Assembly: GCF_016097555.1 (NCBI RefSeq)
Contig: NC_054707.1
Span: 46,470,692-46,534,691 of the forward strand
DNA from: Gigantopelta aegis
Taxonomy: Eukaryota > Mollusca > Gastropoda > Neomphalida > Peltospiridae
Direction of reading: 5' to 3'
Length of the DNA: 64,000 nt
Shown one piece after another: positions 1 through 27,085 of the stretch. Positions within the stretch are counted from its first letter, which is position 1. Each line of letters begins with the position of its first letter. The position numbers and the translations under genes were made by a program. Below the pieces are notes generated by a model. That model did no database searches and had not been told where the DNA came from. It saw only the letters and a list, made by a program, of their open reading frames with translations.

Positions 1-325
1 GTTCGTTCACCGTCACTGGTCGGGTTGTGATCGATCATTTGTGGAAGTATTCCGCTTTCGTACAGCGCAGGTAGTGTTATTCAAACAGAACTTCACAGGG
101 TAAACAGAATTGACGGTCGTACAATACCAGGAAGAAACGTGTACTCATGACCCACACATTTACGGCCTCACGATCTCATTGAATGTACACACTGTCCAAA
201 CAAAGGGCTTCTAGGGCTCACCTCAGATTACGGGGGTCCCGCGCATTTTAGTAAATATATTATATAGTATGTCTTCAACATTTATTTTCTTTGGTTAAGT
301 GAAACAGAATCGATGCAAATTAAAC
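1..325. other. no feature recognised
   Basis: Mixed-composition sequence at the window edge with no ORF or repeat I can assign. Confidence 0.4.
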
Positions 326-1205
326 TATAACTGAGTCAAATTAAAAACTTCACAACCGTTTCATTTTGGCTAATTGGCAAATATGACAGAATAACGTGTT
401 AAATAAGGTATTTGTTTTGATTGTATGACGTCCAAAGATAGAACAGAAATAAATGTTTGTGGTTTTGACGAATGCTTTTGGGCGCATAGAACAGCTTTTT
501 TACTCAACAGTCAAAATGGTAATTTACAAGCAGGGTCGTCTGATGAAATCACAGGTTCAGTAGCGTGTATGCCCTCCATGCGTAGGCCTATCCACAGCTG
601 CAAGGCAACGCCTCCTCATTGACTGATGCATGTAACAATGCATGTAAAGACTGCATTAGGGATACGGCGCCGTTGTTCCACTAATGAGGCACCAAGTTCC
701 TGCAAAGTCTGTGCAGGGTTCCTGAGAGTGTGCAGTCGTCTTCCCAGCACATCCCAGACGTGCTCGGTGGGATTCAGGTCGGGCGACCTTGAAGGCCAAT
801 CCATGACATTGATGCCCGCGTTCCTCAGGTAACCCCTCGTCAAGATGGCCGGGTGGGGTCTGGCGTTGTCATGCTGAAAGAGCAAGTCTGGACCATGAGC
901 TGCCATGAAGGGCACAAGTTCCTGGGCCAGCACCTGGTCGCGGTATGCAGCAGCGTTGAGGTTGCCACGGATGACAAGAAGTCGAGAACGTCCATTTACA
1001 CAGAAAGCACCCCAAACCATTACACTTCCGCCTCCGAATCTTACAACTTCACTGACACAACACTGAGCATGACGTTCACCACGTCGTCTCTAAACCCTCT
1101 GCTTGCCATCGGCAAATCGCAGTGTGAATCTTGATTCATCGCTAAACACGACTCCATTCCAATCCCTCTGAGCCCGTCGCAAATGGCGTTGTGCCCACAG
1201 ATTAC

Positions 1206-1545
1206 GTTAACGTCGAATGGATGAATGAATGAATGAATGTTTAACGACACCCCAGCACGAAAATTACATCGGCTATAGGGTGACAAACTATGGTAATGCA
1301 AACAAATAAAGTGATGATCAACATCAATATAAAAATTCAAGATTTAAATAAAAACACAGTGTAAATGAATGAATGAATGTTTAACGACACCTCAGCACGA
1401 AAAATACATCGGCCATCGGGTGTCAAACTATGGCAATGCAAACAAATAAAGTGACGATCAACATCAACACAAAAATTCAAGATTTAAACAAAAACACAAT
1501 GTAAAGAACTGTGCAAAGATACAAACATCACAGATAGATACTGAC
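1206..1545 (-). mobile_element. two LINE-type 3' tails inserted in the transposase
   Basis: Two copies of about 150 bp (from 1224 and from 1366), each starting on the plus strand with repeated GAATGAATG and then TTTAACGACACC. Read on the minus strand, each is the retrotransposon 3' end (CCGATG ... GGTGTCGTTAAACATTC) with an ATTC-repeat tail. They interrupt the Tc1-like transposase. Confidence 0.6.
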
Positions 1546-1815
1546 TTTTACTCTAAATTTCAATTTGTGCTGTATTGGCCATTCTCAAAGAGAATGTTAC
1601 ACCCCTGCACCACGGTCATGTGACGGCGAGGTTACAGCACGCGCATGGGATGAAATAGGGTCAAAATGGGTCCAAAATATGGGCGCCGTGCGTGGAGGTG
1701 AGCGGTTCGCAGCCGATTTCGGATCGTTTGCACGGACACCCGACGTCTGAAAAGTTCATTACTGGTTGCTCTAGCTGTCATGAAACGGTTGCGGAGGTGA
1801 CGTAACGCAATATGA

Positions 1816-1924
1816 TTACGGATGTTGTATGTTTGTTTGGGTTTTTTTTTTTTTTTTTTATTTGTTTGCTGACACCAGCTTGTTTGGTAATTTGCAATAA
1901 ATCGAATTGAATTGAATTGAATTG
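1816..1924. repeat. insertion with poly-T and GAATT repeats in the transposase
   Basis: A T16-class run, then AATTGAATTGAATTG just before the N-terminal transposase piece resumes. It separates two parts of the transposase that should be contiguous. Confidence 0.5.
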
Positions 1925-2413
1925 GTCATCTGCCTATGACGTCATACGTGGTCTACCCGGTCGGGGGCGATCAGCTGTGGTGCCCGTTTGTTGTACTCGT
2001 GTCCGCAGATCATAAATTGCCCATCGACTGCAACCCAACGCCCTTTCAACGTCAGCTATTGACGTTCCCGCGTGCAACTTGCCGACGGCACGTTCACGTT
2101 GTGAGGCGTGGCATCGAAACAGGTCGTAACAAATATCGTTTTAATGTGTTTTTTCGTTGTGTCAGACTACTGTGAGCAAGTAAAGATGAAAAAGGTGTGC
2201 TATTGTAGTCACGTGACCAGTGGCACATGCAAAACCACTTTTGCCTCAATGGTGCTGTTCACGTGCTATGAATCGGGTCACGTAGGTTGTGATGGGCTTA
2301 AAATGGAGTGTAGACATTGCCATTACAATATTTATTCCTGAAAAATACCTGCTTTCAACACTCATTGACTTTATTCAAATTTTAGATTGTGAAGTTTTAA
2401 TTGACTCAGTATA

Positions 2414-3177
2414 TTAAGATTCGGATTCGGAAAAGGTGAAAAAACGAAACCGAGAGTCGACAAAACTATTTCTTTTTGTTTTCATTTATTTTATAGTTAT
2501 TTTTATGCTTATATCATATGATATGCTGGGCACACACCTGGGTTATCTGGACTGTGGGTTAGTGGTTAAACTCGCTTTGGGTGAAAGCCGGTACCGACAC
2601 CAATATCACATTTCTGTGTTATAGTTCTAAAGATATACCGTTTTGATGCTGCACGGTCTATAATGTGAACTCTACATGCCAGAGATTAATTTCAACCATA
2701 GTGACAAATGATACACTATCGGACCTGGTTACTAAAAAACTAAGGCTCTTTTTCAGCCTCTGCTGCAGGACTACATCTGAATTCCTTGTCAACTCACATG
2801 AACACTTTACAGGCCCCAAATCGTTAGTTCTAAAATAGTTAGTTCTAAAATCGTTACAGTTCTAAACTCTTTTCTTTATACATTATATTTATTTTACCAT
2901 CAGATTTGTTTGAAGTGTGTATCAACTGATCACACAAATAACCTAACATCCATGTAATTCGTAAAAGGTAGATACAGTTGGTTTCTTTCTTCTTTCGTCA
3001 ATGTTTTATAGGCCGGTAGTTTTACCCTACAATAGCGTTTAAAATCAAAGGCGCATTATTTGCACGTTCAATAAAGATTCCTAACTCTGGCTGTCTGGTG
3101 TATTTCTCTTTATTCTCTGTCATTGTCACACATAACATTGGGACTTGGGACTTTTCATAAACAAAATGCCTCCGTGT
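2414..3177. other. no feature recognised
   Basis: AT-rich sequence between the Tc1-like element and the first SINE. There is a short direct repeat (GTTAGTTCTAAAAT) near 2823-2855 and nothing coding. Confidence 0.4.
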
Positions 3178-3452
3178 CTCTACGTAGCCCAGTAGTAAAG
3201 CGCTCGACTGATGCGCGATTGGTGTGAGATCGACTCTCGTCGGTGGGCCCACTGGGCAAGTGCACCAGGACTGGTATATCAAAGACAGTGGTATGTTCTA
3301 TCATCTCTGGAATGATGCATATAAATAATACCTTGCTACTAATGTAGCGGGTTTCCTTTCTAAGACTATATGTCACAATTACAATGCACTAATAGCCGAT
3401 GATTAATAAATCAATGTGCTATAGTGGTGTCGTTAAACAAACAAACTTTAAC
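3178..3452 (+). mobile_element. tRNA-derived SINE, family A
   Basis: Head TAGCCCAGTAGTAAAGCGCT (box A) and GAGATCGACTC (box B), then the body TGGTATATCAAAG ... AGCGGGTTTCC and the tail AATCAATGTGCT ... GGTGTCGTTAAACAAAC. About 275 bp. Confidence 0.8.
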
Positions 3453-3545
3453 TGTGTTTCTATGTTCTGCGCATGATCAGAAGATGTAGTCGTGGATAAT
3501 ATTATTTCCAGCAAGACTGAAAGCAGTGGAAGTTAAACATATGTG

Positions 3546-4062
3546 GTCAGTTTTAGTGTGCAACAGTTAAAGGTTGTTTATGAAACGACACCACTAGAGC
3601 ATATTAACATATTAATCAGTCAGTTTTAGTGTGCAACAGTTAAAGGTTGTTTTATGAAACGACACCACTAGAGCATATTAACATATTAATCAGTCAGTTT
3701 TAGTGTGCAACAGTTAAAGGTTGTTTTATGAAACGACACCACTAGAGCATATTAACATATTAATCAGTCAGTTTTAGTGTGCAACAGTTAAAGGTTGTTT
3801 TATGAAACGACACCACTAGAGCATATTAACATATTAATCAGTCAGTTTTAGTGTGCAACAGTTAAAGGTTGTTTTATGAAACGACACCACTAGAGCATAT
3901 TAACATATTAATCAGTCAGTTTTAGTGTGCAACAGTTAAAGGTTGTTTTATGAAACGACACCACTAGAGCATATTAACATATTAATCAGTCAGTTTTAGT
4001 GTGCAACAGTTAAAGGTTGTTTTATGAAACGACACCACTAGAGCATATTAACATATTAATCA
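3546..4062. repeat. 74-bp tandem array, seven copies
   Basis: Units start GTCAGTTTTAGTGTGCAAC at 3546, 3619, 3693, 3767, 3841, 3915 and 3989. The first is 73 bp, the rest exactly 74 bp and near-identical. Half of each unit (AACGACACCACTAGAGCA) is the tail of the family A SINE that follows. Confidence 0.95.
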
Positions 4063-4281
4063 GTCAGTTTGGTAATTTTGACTGTCTCAGAAAAGAAACC
4101 CGCTACATTTTTCCACCACCCCACAGACAGGATAGCACACACCATGACCTTTGATATACCAGTCTTGGTGCATTAACTGCAGCGAGAAATAGCCAGATGG
4201 GCCCAACGACGGCGGTCGATCCTAGACCGACCGCGCACCAAGCGAACACTTCACCACTGGGCTACGTCCCGTCTCGTGTAA
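4063..4281 (-). mobile_element. SINE family A, minus strand
   Basis: Continues from the last 74-bp unit. Shows the body CCCGCTACATTTTTCCA ... CTTTGATATACCAG and the head (TTCACCACTGGGCTACGTCC, reverse complement of box A). Confidence 0.75.
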
Positions 4282-4562
4282 CAGTGCCAAATCTGCATGT
4301 ACAATGTAAGTGTTCATGATTGTTTACTTTTCCTTTCCAGTTTCTTTGTCCACCAACATCAATACTAGTTTCGTCACAATGTGATGCACGGAATCCCATG
4401 GCAGATCATCATGTCAAAATGTCCGATTTGGAAAGTAGAATGAACCACTGCTTTTTTAATGAATGATTGTTACTCGATAATCCGATATCAATTTAAATTT
4501 TTGATATCAGTTAAAGTACCCACAGATTCAGCAGTTCTGGAGAATTTTGATAATCTTTAAGG

Positions 4563-4870
4563 AAAGGTAGAATGTTTTGTTTAATGACGCACTCGACACA
4601 TTTTAATTACGGTTATATGACGAAGAAAATAAGGTTAAGGACACCACATATAATGAGAGTTTAATATAGTCTTAGAGTGGAAACCCGCTACATTTTCCAT
4701 TAGTAGCAAGGGATCTTTTATATGCACCATCCCACTGACATGATAGCACATACCACGACCTTTGATATACCAGTCATGTATAATGAGAGAAAACCCGTTG
4801 CCACCCCACAATGGGCTACTCTTTCCAATAATCAGCAATGATTCTTTGCAGCTCCCCACAAAGCTGGATA
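4563..4870 (-). mobile_element. chimeric SINE A/B
   Basis: Starts with a family B tail (TTAATGACGCACTCGACAC), switches to a family A body, then returns to a family B body (CAATGGGCTACTCTTTCC). Nested insertion or template switch. Ends in a CA repeat. Confidence 0.6.
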
Positions 4871-4871
4871 G

Positions 4872-5160
4872 CACACACACACACCAGGCCCAACACACAC
4901 ACCAGGCCCGAGACACACACACACACCAGGCCCGACACACACACACACACCAGGCCCAAGACACAAACAAGTAAACACTGTGTCTTTGTGTGTGTGTGTG
5001 TGTATCCGTGTTTGTTGTGTGTATCCGTGTGTATGTCCGTGTGTGTGTGTGGGGGGGGGGGGGGGGGGTCTTATTTGTGTGCGTATCTGGTTGTGTGTAT
5101 GCATGTACGTTTGTGTGTATATATGTATGTGTGTGTGTTTGTGTATGTATGTATTCGTAT
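4872..5160. repeat. CA, TG and poly-G simple repeats
   Basis: A CA-rich block with interspersed CAGGCCC units (4872-4975), then TG-rich (4985-5160) with a G18-class run near 5051. The strand switch from CA to TG makes it partly self-complementary. Confidence 0.85.
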
Positions 5161-5169
5161 GTACACTGT

Positions 5170-5490
5170 ACATGTGAAGAAAATCCTCAAATTCGGGCAA
5201 AAATAATAAATTCGAGCAAAATTAGCTGGCTTGACACTTCTTACCGTGTATTTTTATTATTCTACCCACAATATTAGTTGTAATCCATGTAAAACTGCTT
5301 GCGGTAAGTTTGCAACCCTATATAGACGTTTGGCAGCAATGCCAATATGAATAAACATTGTAATCCAGATTCGGGAACTTTTGGGACAAAAATCAGCTTT
5401 CCGCCACCTCCTCCCTCCCCGACCCTACCTCCTACAAAAATGGGAGCCCTTACGCCTATGCTACCCTCCAACAAAGATAGGAACCCGTAC
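5170..5490. repeat. dispersed repeat with ATTCGGGCAAAA and C-rich end
   Basis: ATTCGGGCAAAA-like words, a CCACCTCCTCCCTCCCC block and GGGAGCCCTTACGCCTATG. The same layout recurs at 7320-7420 and partly at 20720-20860, so this is a mobile element relic of unknown class. Confidence 0.4.
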
Positions 5491-5793
5491 GCCTTTAATA
5501 ATCTCCGACGTATAGCAGTAATAACCGCATATCTTCTATTAAATCAGTTTTTATCCCAGGTCTTATTTTTACATCTAGAACACAAAAGGTTTCTAAAGCG
5601 ACAATTATCCAGAATACGGCGTGGTGCGTTTTCATATAAATAGTGCGAACGAAACCGGATGAGTTCCGGCTTTTTAACAGGTGTTTGGTGGGTTACCGTG
5701 AATACACATTGTACACCGTTATCAAGGTATACACTTCCTGCAGACCCGCACAAAACCACTCAGGAATCGTGGGGAAAAGGCCTTCATATTAAA

Positions 5794-6118
5794 AGTAAAA
5801 AGTTTGTTTTATTTAACGCCACTAGAGCACATTGATTTTTTTATCTTATCATCGGCTATTAGACGTCAAACATATGGTCATTCTGACACTGTTGCCTTCA
5901 TATTAATATTATGATTTAAAGTTCAGATAAAAATAAAATTCATGGAAATGAATGGAATGGAAATCTAAAAACAGAATTAACATTAGTTATGTTTTGTTTA
6001 GCGACACCACTAGAGCACATTGATGATTAATCATCGATCGGCTATTCTATTTAAAACATTTGGTAATCTTGACATTTAGAAAGGAAACCCGCTACATTTT
6101 TTCCATTAGTGGCAGCAA
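5794..6118 (-). mobile_element. two partial SINE A tails
   Basis: Truncated copies at 5794-5895 and 5988-6118, both starting with GTTTxxTTTAxCGxCACTAGAGC-like tails and lacking the tRNA head. Confidence 0.7.
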
Positions 6119-6239
6119 AAAATATTTTATCATAAGCGTAAGAGACGGGAGTGATGCCAACTGTTCCCCCCCCCCCCCCCCCACCCCACCCGCGAAGAAA
6201 ATCTACTTCTGTAGTTGGGATGGTAACAGGAAAGTGTGT

Positions 6240-6790
6240 CTTTTTATCCCTTGCCAATAAAGATGTTATAGTATGTTGCCAATCCAGCCATGTTGGCATC
6301 AAGGGCAATGACAAGGCAGATTCTGCTGCTCTGAATCGGTCCCATACCAGTGTTGGTGTCCCCTTAGCCAGACTACTCTTGACTGTAAGAGAGCTAGACG
6401 GACATTTGGACAGTTATATACGCTCTCATTGTAATGATAGCGTATATAATTGACCAAATGTCCATCTTACAGTCAGAAAACTCGGGCTAGTGTCCCTTAC
6501 AGTGATTTTAAATATCATATTAAACAAAATATCTTTTTCGACTTGGCAAGATGATTGGGACGGTGCGGTCACGAACAAGCTTCATTCTTTCAAGCTAGTC
6601 CTGGAAGTGACAGTCCTCCTACAAGCGATGCAGGAAGGATGAAGTAGTCTTGTGTTGTGCCCGTATCGGCCATACATATCTGACGCATTCATTTAGTTTA
6701 AAGAAGGACCCTCCTCCTCAGTGTGAACACTGTCAGTGTACACTGACAGTGCGCCACATGTTGGTGGAGTGTGATCCATCTGAAGCTGAC
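6240..6790 (+). pseudogene. RNase H and C-terminal part of a non-LTR retrotransposon
   Basis: Plus-strand remnants: VCCQSSHVGIKGNDKADSAA is the RNase H signature (S-H-V-G-I-x-G-N-x-x-A-D). Further on, WQDDWDGAVTNKLHSFK is followed by a Cys/His segment (PPPQCEHCQC, VRHMLVECD), as in I/Jockey-type elements with an RNase H domain. Frameshifts separate the parts, and a palindrome interrupts the region at 6381-6475. The reverse transcriptase is absent. Confidence 0.75.
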
Positions 6791-6990
6791 GAGAAAATAT
6801 TTATTTAGCAACAGAAATGTTTTGGAATCATCCAGAATTAATTTTATAGTTTTTAAAACATTCTGATTTCTATACAAAGTTTCAAAATATCCTTACTTTG
6901 ATATTTGTATTCTACAAAATTTTAAAATATACTTACCTTGATATTCGTATTGTATTCGTATTGTATTTTATTAATATTTTCATATACTTA

Positions 6991-7062
6991 CCATTTGTGA
7001 CACCCAATAGCCGATGTGCATTTTTGTGGCTGGGGTGTCGTTAAACATTCATTCATTCATTC
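6991..7062 (+). mobile_element. 3' end of the non-LTR retrotransposon
   Basis: CCATTTGTGACACCCAATAG, then CCGATGTGC and GGGGTGTCGTTAAAC, ending in ATTCATTCATTC. It lies about 200 bp after the RNase H remnant, same strand. An equivalent tail stands alone at 46612-46695. Confidence 0.65.
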
Positions 7063-7359
7063 GTATTTTATTGTACATTTCTCACAGCTCATTACACAAT
7101 GTTTTATTTTTAATGGAAACCAGCATTCTGCGAGTACTGCTAAAGCAATACATGTCCTCTCCTGGGCACAACAATTATTTTCACTTTCAAACAATACTTT
7201 CTACTTTATACATTAATACTCATCAGTTGTAATCCTTGTAAAAATACATAGTGATTCGTTTGCAATCTTATATAACTGTTTGCTAACAATGCAAATAATA
7301 ATAAACGTTGTTGTCAAGATTCCGGCATTTTCGTTTAAAAATTCTAAATTCAGACAAAA

Positions 7360-7572
7360 ATCAGTATCCCCCCCCCCCCCCCCCCCCGACATTAAAAAAT
7401 GGAAGCCCATACGCCTATGTTTTTTTTGATATGCACCATCCCACAGACATGATATAACGTATAACGGCCTGAGATGTAGGCCTATCTATCAGTCGTGGTG
7501 AACTAGATGGAATGAGAGATAGCCCAATAGACCCCTCGACGGGATCGATTCCAGACCAACCAAGCATCAAGA
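7360..7572 (-). mobile_element. poly-C repeat relic and partial SINE
   Basis: A C18 run near 7369-7387, then GAAGCCCATACGCCTATG, then from 7418 a SINE body and degraded head (ATGCACCATCCCACAGACA ... ATCGATTCCAGACC) on the minus strand. Confidence 0.6.
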
Positions 7573-7754
7573 GACATGGTAAAAGCCTTCTTAATTAAAT
7601 AAAATATTTATTTATTTGTTTCATTTTTAAATAATAATTAATTAATGTTTTTGTTCATCTTTTTATTATTATTTGAAACAATTTTTTAAAAATATTATAA
7701 TAGGATTTTAGAGGGTATAACATTTTGAAGTTCCTTTTTCCATTATAATAGATG

Positions 7755-8127
7755 TTAAAGGGACATTCCTGAGTTTGCTGCATTGTAAGATGTTTCTGAC
7801 TAATAAAATATTTCTACGATTAAACTTACATATTAAATATATTTTCTTGTTTAGAATGTCAGTGTCTGTATAATAAATGTGTTTCCGGTCATCTTAATAT
7901 TTGTAAGAATCCCAAACTGGATTTCGTACGTACGAAAAAATAGTTTTTCGGAAATAAAATGAAATTTAACCTAGTACAAATATTAGAACAGTCAGAAACA
8001 CGTTTAATATACAGCCACTAATATTTTATACAAAAACATATATTTGATATGTAATTACAATCGTTAAAAGATCTCTGGTAGTCGATAACATCTTAAAAAT
8101 TGCAGCAAACTCAGGAATATCCCTTTA
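7755..8127. mobile_element. MITE with TTAA-type ends (family 1)
   Basis: TIRs TTAAAGGGACATTCCTGAG and its inverse (CTCAGGAATATCCCTTTAA); the homology continues inward as TTTGCTGCA / TGCAGCAAA. About 370 bp with no ORF. A second full copy is at 33789-34114 and an internal fragment at 18870-18970. Confidence 0.8.
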
Positions 8128-8860
8128 ATATATTATTATTAGAAGCAGTTACAGAGGATAATAAACGTGTTACCAGTTATTATCAAATTTATGTCCCGAG
8201 TGAAATAATTTTCACTTGTCACGAGCTTTAGCGAGTGAGTAGGTGCGGCTTAAATGTTTTTGGTTCGTTGAGATATGAGTGAAAAAAAGGTAAACACCTC
8301 TAGACCAATTAGATTGCCATAAAGTGTATAGATGCAAAGAACAATTAATGATTGTCATTTGACACTTTAATAAACAATTAAATCATCATGATAAACATCA
8401 AGAAGTCGATGAAAGATTTCAATTTTCTTTAGAAACTAACATTATATTATAAACAGTAAAGTTGGACAACATTACACATATGTATGATCACAACTGGCGT
8501 GTGTAATAATTATATTATAACTATAGTCCGTTTCAATTTATCTGTTTATATATTTTTTTTAAATTACATCTAAATCTTTTAGTGTCTTGGTAAAGGCAGT
8601 TTCTTGGTGTTTATTTTGTCTCTTGTTGATATGGAGTAATAGGTCAACAAATTGCTTGATCTGGATAACATTGTTTACTAATATTTGCTAACAAACAGCT
8701 ATATATCCTCCAAATGAATCACTGCACAGTTTCACGCGGATTACAACCAATATTTGTGAGTAGAGTGATGAAAATACATGGTTTTAAACATTTTAGGCCA
8801 GCTCACTTTCCTTGAACTTCTCCATCATCTTTGCCGATTGCTAGATTTGATCCAGCTTAG
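8128..8860. other. AT-rich, likely DIABLO 3' flank
   Basis: No coding signal. Lies downstream of DIABLO on the minus strand and may include its 3' UTR. Confidence 0.4.
8610..8615 (-). promoter_or_regulatory. possible DIABLO polyadenylation signal
   Basis: AATAAA on the minus strand, the first one seen downstream of the DIABLO stop, about 590 nt away. It would place a TA repeat, a GA repeat and a poly-C run in the 3' UTR. Weak without transcript data. Confidence 0.25.
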
Positions 8861-8862
8861 CC

Positions 8863-8908
8863 CCCCCCCCCCCCCCCCCCCCCCCCGCATCTCATACACT
8901 TCTGGGAG

Positions 8909-8984
<76 letters not shown>

Positions 8985-8999
8985 CAGAGAGCAATAGAG
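8863..8999. repeat. poly-C then GA repeat
   Basis: A C24-class run followed by a (GA)n of about 60 bp and GACA units. Confidence 0.95.
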
Positions 9000-9203
9000 A
9001 GAGAGAACAAATGTAAAAAAAACATGAGAGCAAGAAACCTATGTCTGCACACTAATAAAACCTAAGTTCGGACTGCATTAATTAACCTCTAGCCTCGTAG
9101 AAACACAGAACACAGATGAGAAACAATATATATATATATATATATTATATAAAATTACATTGACAATGTAAAGTTACTGCAAAGAGTGGAAGTCACAGAG
9201 AGG

Positions 9204-25116
<15,913 letters not shown>

Positions 25117-25312
25117 ATATAGCTAAGCACCATTTTATGAATAATTGTTCCACAGACTAGGTTTAGATAGTTTTAGAATATATATTAATATCCAATTACA
25201 TTAATTTTAGGATATTAGTGCATATTTAACGAAACAATACGAACACGGAGTCAGTTAAAATCTAACAAGATAAGGAAACAGGTATCAACTTTAAGCATTA
25301 TTTATTTATGGT

Positions 25313-26082
25313 ATCAGGTCGTTTCGTAACCATGCCGTTTCGTACCATACCGGTTCGTACCCAAAAGCATACCAGTTCGTACCTAAAAGCATACCAGTTC
25401 GTAACAGGAGGAACATCGGCATACCAGTTCATACCCACATTTGTACATGTTATTTAATGAAAAACAAAACAACAAAAATCCAAGCCAACTGCATTTTAAT
25501 AATTACAAACATAGTAATATTAACATAATTATATAATTATATATAGAAATATTGAAACCCAGTACATTCATACAATTGTATTTATGGTAAAGGTAAATGT
25601 GAAATTAATAAAAACTTATATGTTGGTATATTTCTCAAAACTTTCAAAATGTGACTTATTCCCTATTTAGCACCGAGTCCTTCAATTATTGACAGGTGAA
25701 AGTAGCATTATGAACTTTTAAATTTGCATATGACATGAAATTTGCATACCGTTATTACACGGGTTAATACAATCAAATATTAAATGGGTTTATGACAAAA
25801 GAATTGCTCTTTGGCTACGAAAAGGTATGCTTTTTGGTTACGAAACGACATGCTTCAGTGATGCACAGCACATAATTGCTCATTTAATGCTTATAAAAGA
25901 TACTGAGTGATTATTACAACACATTTTTTGCTAAATGTTACAATATGTTTGTAATATAACATTATAATTGTGTATTTAAAAAATATATTAATGTTAGGTG
26001 TAATGTATGACATTACGAACTGGTATGCTAGTGGTTACGAAACGGTATGGTACGAACGGGTTTGGGTACGAAACGTCTAGAA
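25313..26082. mobile_element. TIR element with repeated GTTTCGTACC words, in the intergenic gap
   Basis: Left end GTCGTTTCGTAACCATGCCG then TTTCGTACCATACCGGTTCG; right end carries the inverse (GGTTACGAAACGGTATGG, then TACGAACGGGTTTGGGTACG). Words such as GCATACCAGTTCGTA repeat inside each end. About 770 bp, interior AT-rich, no ORF. Followed by a TTTA repeat (26085-26120). Confidence 0.75.
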
Positions 26083-26086
26083 ACCT

Positions 26087-26117
<31 letters not shown>

Positions 26118-26819
26118 TTCGGAAACAATTGAAACAATGATATTGGTTCAAACTATTTTAGTTTAGTACACGTTATAGCACATATCACAATTTTACAGAG
26201 GTATAAGAAGTAGACCAATATAAATATGTTTGACTGATATACAATTAAAATTAAACGTAATTAGTACAATGTAGGTGTCAATAATGAACAATTCGTTTTC
26301 TTCTTTTTTGTGTGTGTCTTTTTTTCCGTTTTTTTTAAAATATACAAATGTGATAAGAAATGAACGGGGGGGAAAATGCGTTTGGTGCTCCAGAGTTGAA
26401 GGAAACTACATTTAACCAAAGTGAATTATGGCCGTTCTGTATTTTTCGTTTTGGTCGGCGGCAGCTGTTATATTGCTTTATACGTTTTCACTTGAAGTAG
26501 TTTGTTTAGAAGAAGAAGAACATCCAAGAATAGGTAGATGTGCTAGAACTGTCTGACATAATGTGTGTTTGATAGTAAGTCACGGCACCGAAACTGGTAG
26601 GCAAAAGCCGCTTTCAGTTTCACGTGCACACGGCATATGATGATATGGTTCCATCATACCAAATAAATTCCTATTACCAATAATGTTAACATTTATGATG
26701 TACTAATAAAACTGATGTAAGCAGCGTATCAACAAACCCAGGCAGTACACCAATAAAAAGTGTGACATCTCACATTTAATTTATTTGCAACAAAATTGGG
26801 GGTTACCATTTAACTATTA

Positions 26820-27085
26820 AAGCCGCACACCCTATTGTCAGAACCAAATTGTTAACAACTACAAAAAATTACTCTCCTACCTTTAATTGCCGTTAGATTT
26901 CCTCCAAAGTTTGTCCAGACACAAATCTTGAAAAAACCATTACAATGACACAGATTCCACATACCAGATGCTAACCATGTCATCTATATCGACTTCGCTG
27001 AGAGCGCATAGGGAAAAAAGCATGTAATTTTGTATCAGCTGCCATTTTGACTTTTTATGGAATATTCTTCAAGAGGGGTGAAAGG
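26820..27085 (-). pseudogene. decayed copy 2 of the candidate PCYOX1 exon-1 module
   Basis: Minus strand: CACCCCTCTTGAAGAATATT upstream, ATGGCAGCTGATACAAAATT start, TTTTTCCCTATGCGCTCTCA, and the donor AATTAAAGGTAGGAGAG. An in-frame TGA after codon 21 and a frameshift make it non-coding. Forms an inverted repeat with 27235-27500. Confidence 0.8.

Larger units (their letters stand above)
616..2150 (-). pseudogene. Tc1/mariner-type transposase pseudogene
   Basis: Three pieces in order on the minus strand. About 2130-1925: helix-turn-helix with AVGKLHAGTSIADVERALG and the linker TADRPRPGRPR. About 1815-1636: LRNRFMTARATSNELFRRR, then SVQTIRNRLRTAHLHARRP and YFGPIL. 1200-616: the DDE catalytic part with WNGVVFSDESRF, FGGGSVMVWGAF, LFQHDNARPH and WPSRSPDLNPTEHVWD. 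An in-frame TAG interrupts the catalytic part near 1105 and the pieces are separated by insertions, so it is dead. Confidence 0.85.
326..2413 (-). mobile_element. Tc1-like DNA transposon, decayed, with two nested insertions
   Basis: Terminal inverted repeats can be seen: ACTGAGTCAAATTAAAAACT near 330-350, and its reverse complement with small changes (AAGTTTTAATTGACTCAGT) near 2392-2410, with TATA at the outer edges as expected for TA-target elements. Inside, a minus-strand transposase pseudogene is broken by two insertions. Without the insertions the element would be about 1.6 kb, normal for the group. Confidence 0.75.

Noticed and set aside
4635..5277. Overlapping Cys/Val-rich and His/Thr-rich ORFs
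   Set aside because: Products of CA/TG simple repeats.
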